DNA of 25,507 nucleotides from Neocallimastix lanati (nom. inval.) (lineage: Eukaryota > Neocallimastigomycota > Neocallimastigomycetes > Neocallimastigales > Neocallimastigaceae), in NCBI GenBank assembly GCA_016946835.1, contig JACVTC010000466.1, positions 1-25,507 of the forward strand, given 5' to 3'. This document shows positions 25,387-25,507 of the stretch, in pieces. The number at the start of each line of letters is the position of its first letter. Within the stretch, counting starts at the first letter, position 1. Under the pieces are notes generated by a model. It worked only from the letters and a program-made list of their open reading frames with translations. It made no database searches and was not told the DNA's origin. The translations under genes and the position numbers were made by a program.

Positions 25387-25507
25387 ATTTTCATTTCGGA
25401 ATGTGGCTTATATTTTTTTTTATAAATTTTTATTTATGAATATAATATTTAAATATTATAAAATGGCACATATAATTTCTTTGAAAAAAATAATATTTAA
25501 ATATTTT
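25354..25507. repeat. Foreign A/T repeat sequence interrupting E5
   Basis: Two imperfect copies of about 38 bases (25354-25390 and 25393-25430) both start TTTCGGAATG and end TAAATTTT. The remainder to the window end is A/T sequence with no gene. This is probably the edge of another insertion. Confidence 0.45.

Noticed and set aside
1-25507. tRNA, rRNA genes, CRISPR arrays, bacterial operons
   Set aside because: None seen. The repeats are LTRs, microsatellites and homopolymers of a eukaryotic genome.

Overview
The window is a very A/T-rich eukaryotic sequence filled almost completely by Ty3/gypsy-type LTR retrotransposons. Non-coding parts are nearly pure A/T with long poly(A) runs and GAA, GAT and TTG microsatellites. 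There is no bacterial gene organisation and no recognisable host gene. The base composition and homopolymer load suit an A/T-rich lower eukaryote; an anaerobic gut fungus (Neocallimastigomycota) is my first guess, and an A/T-rich protist such as a dictyostelid is not excluded. This is inference from composition only.

Layout: five different elements and one lone LTR stand head to tail on the + strand, separated only by 4-bp spacers. E1 (1-3920) is the 3' part of an element: most of pol plus its 3' LTR. E2 (3925-12594) is complete, with near-identical LTRs, a long structured leader, intact gag and intact pol. E3 (12599-15577) is a non-autonomous element with identical 527-bp LTRs, no gag-pol and an array of four matching hairpins. 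A lone LTR of the E4 family follows (15582-16370). E4 (16375-23382) is full length with open gag and pol, but a catalytic Asp of its integrase reads Glu. E5 (23387 to about 25340) is the 5' end of a more distant element with frameshifted gag and pol; it is cut off by other repeat sequence near the window end. Spacers are TGTG, TGTG, TGTG, GCTG, GCTG, so each junction looks like a reused 4-bp target site.

How the genes work: Gag ends with a CCHC zinc knuckle; Pol carries protease, reverse transcriptase, RNase H and integrase (HHCC, DD35E, GPY/F-like end). In the three visible gag/pol junctions pol lies in the -1 frame. A UUUAAAY slippery heptamer sits at the very end of gag, followed by a stem that can form an H-type pseudoknot. 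The stems differ in sequence among elements but keep their pairing, which is good evidence for programmed -1 frameshifting. E2, E3 and E4 share an 18-nt primer binding site, and E1-E4 share a PPT-like GGGG(G)CATC(A/T) block. E3 could therefore be moved by proteins of its neighbours.

Most notable: repeated insertion at one LTR-end target, the conserved frameshift pseudoknots, the covarying hairpin array of E3, and the large folded leader of E2.
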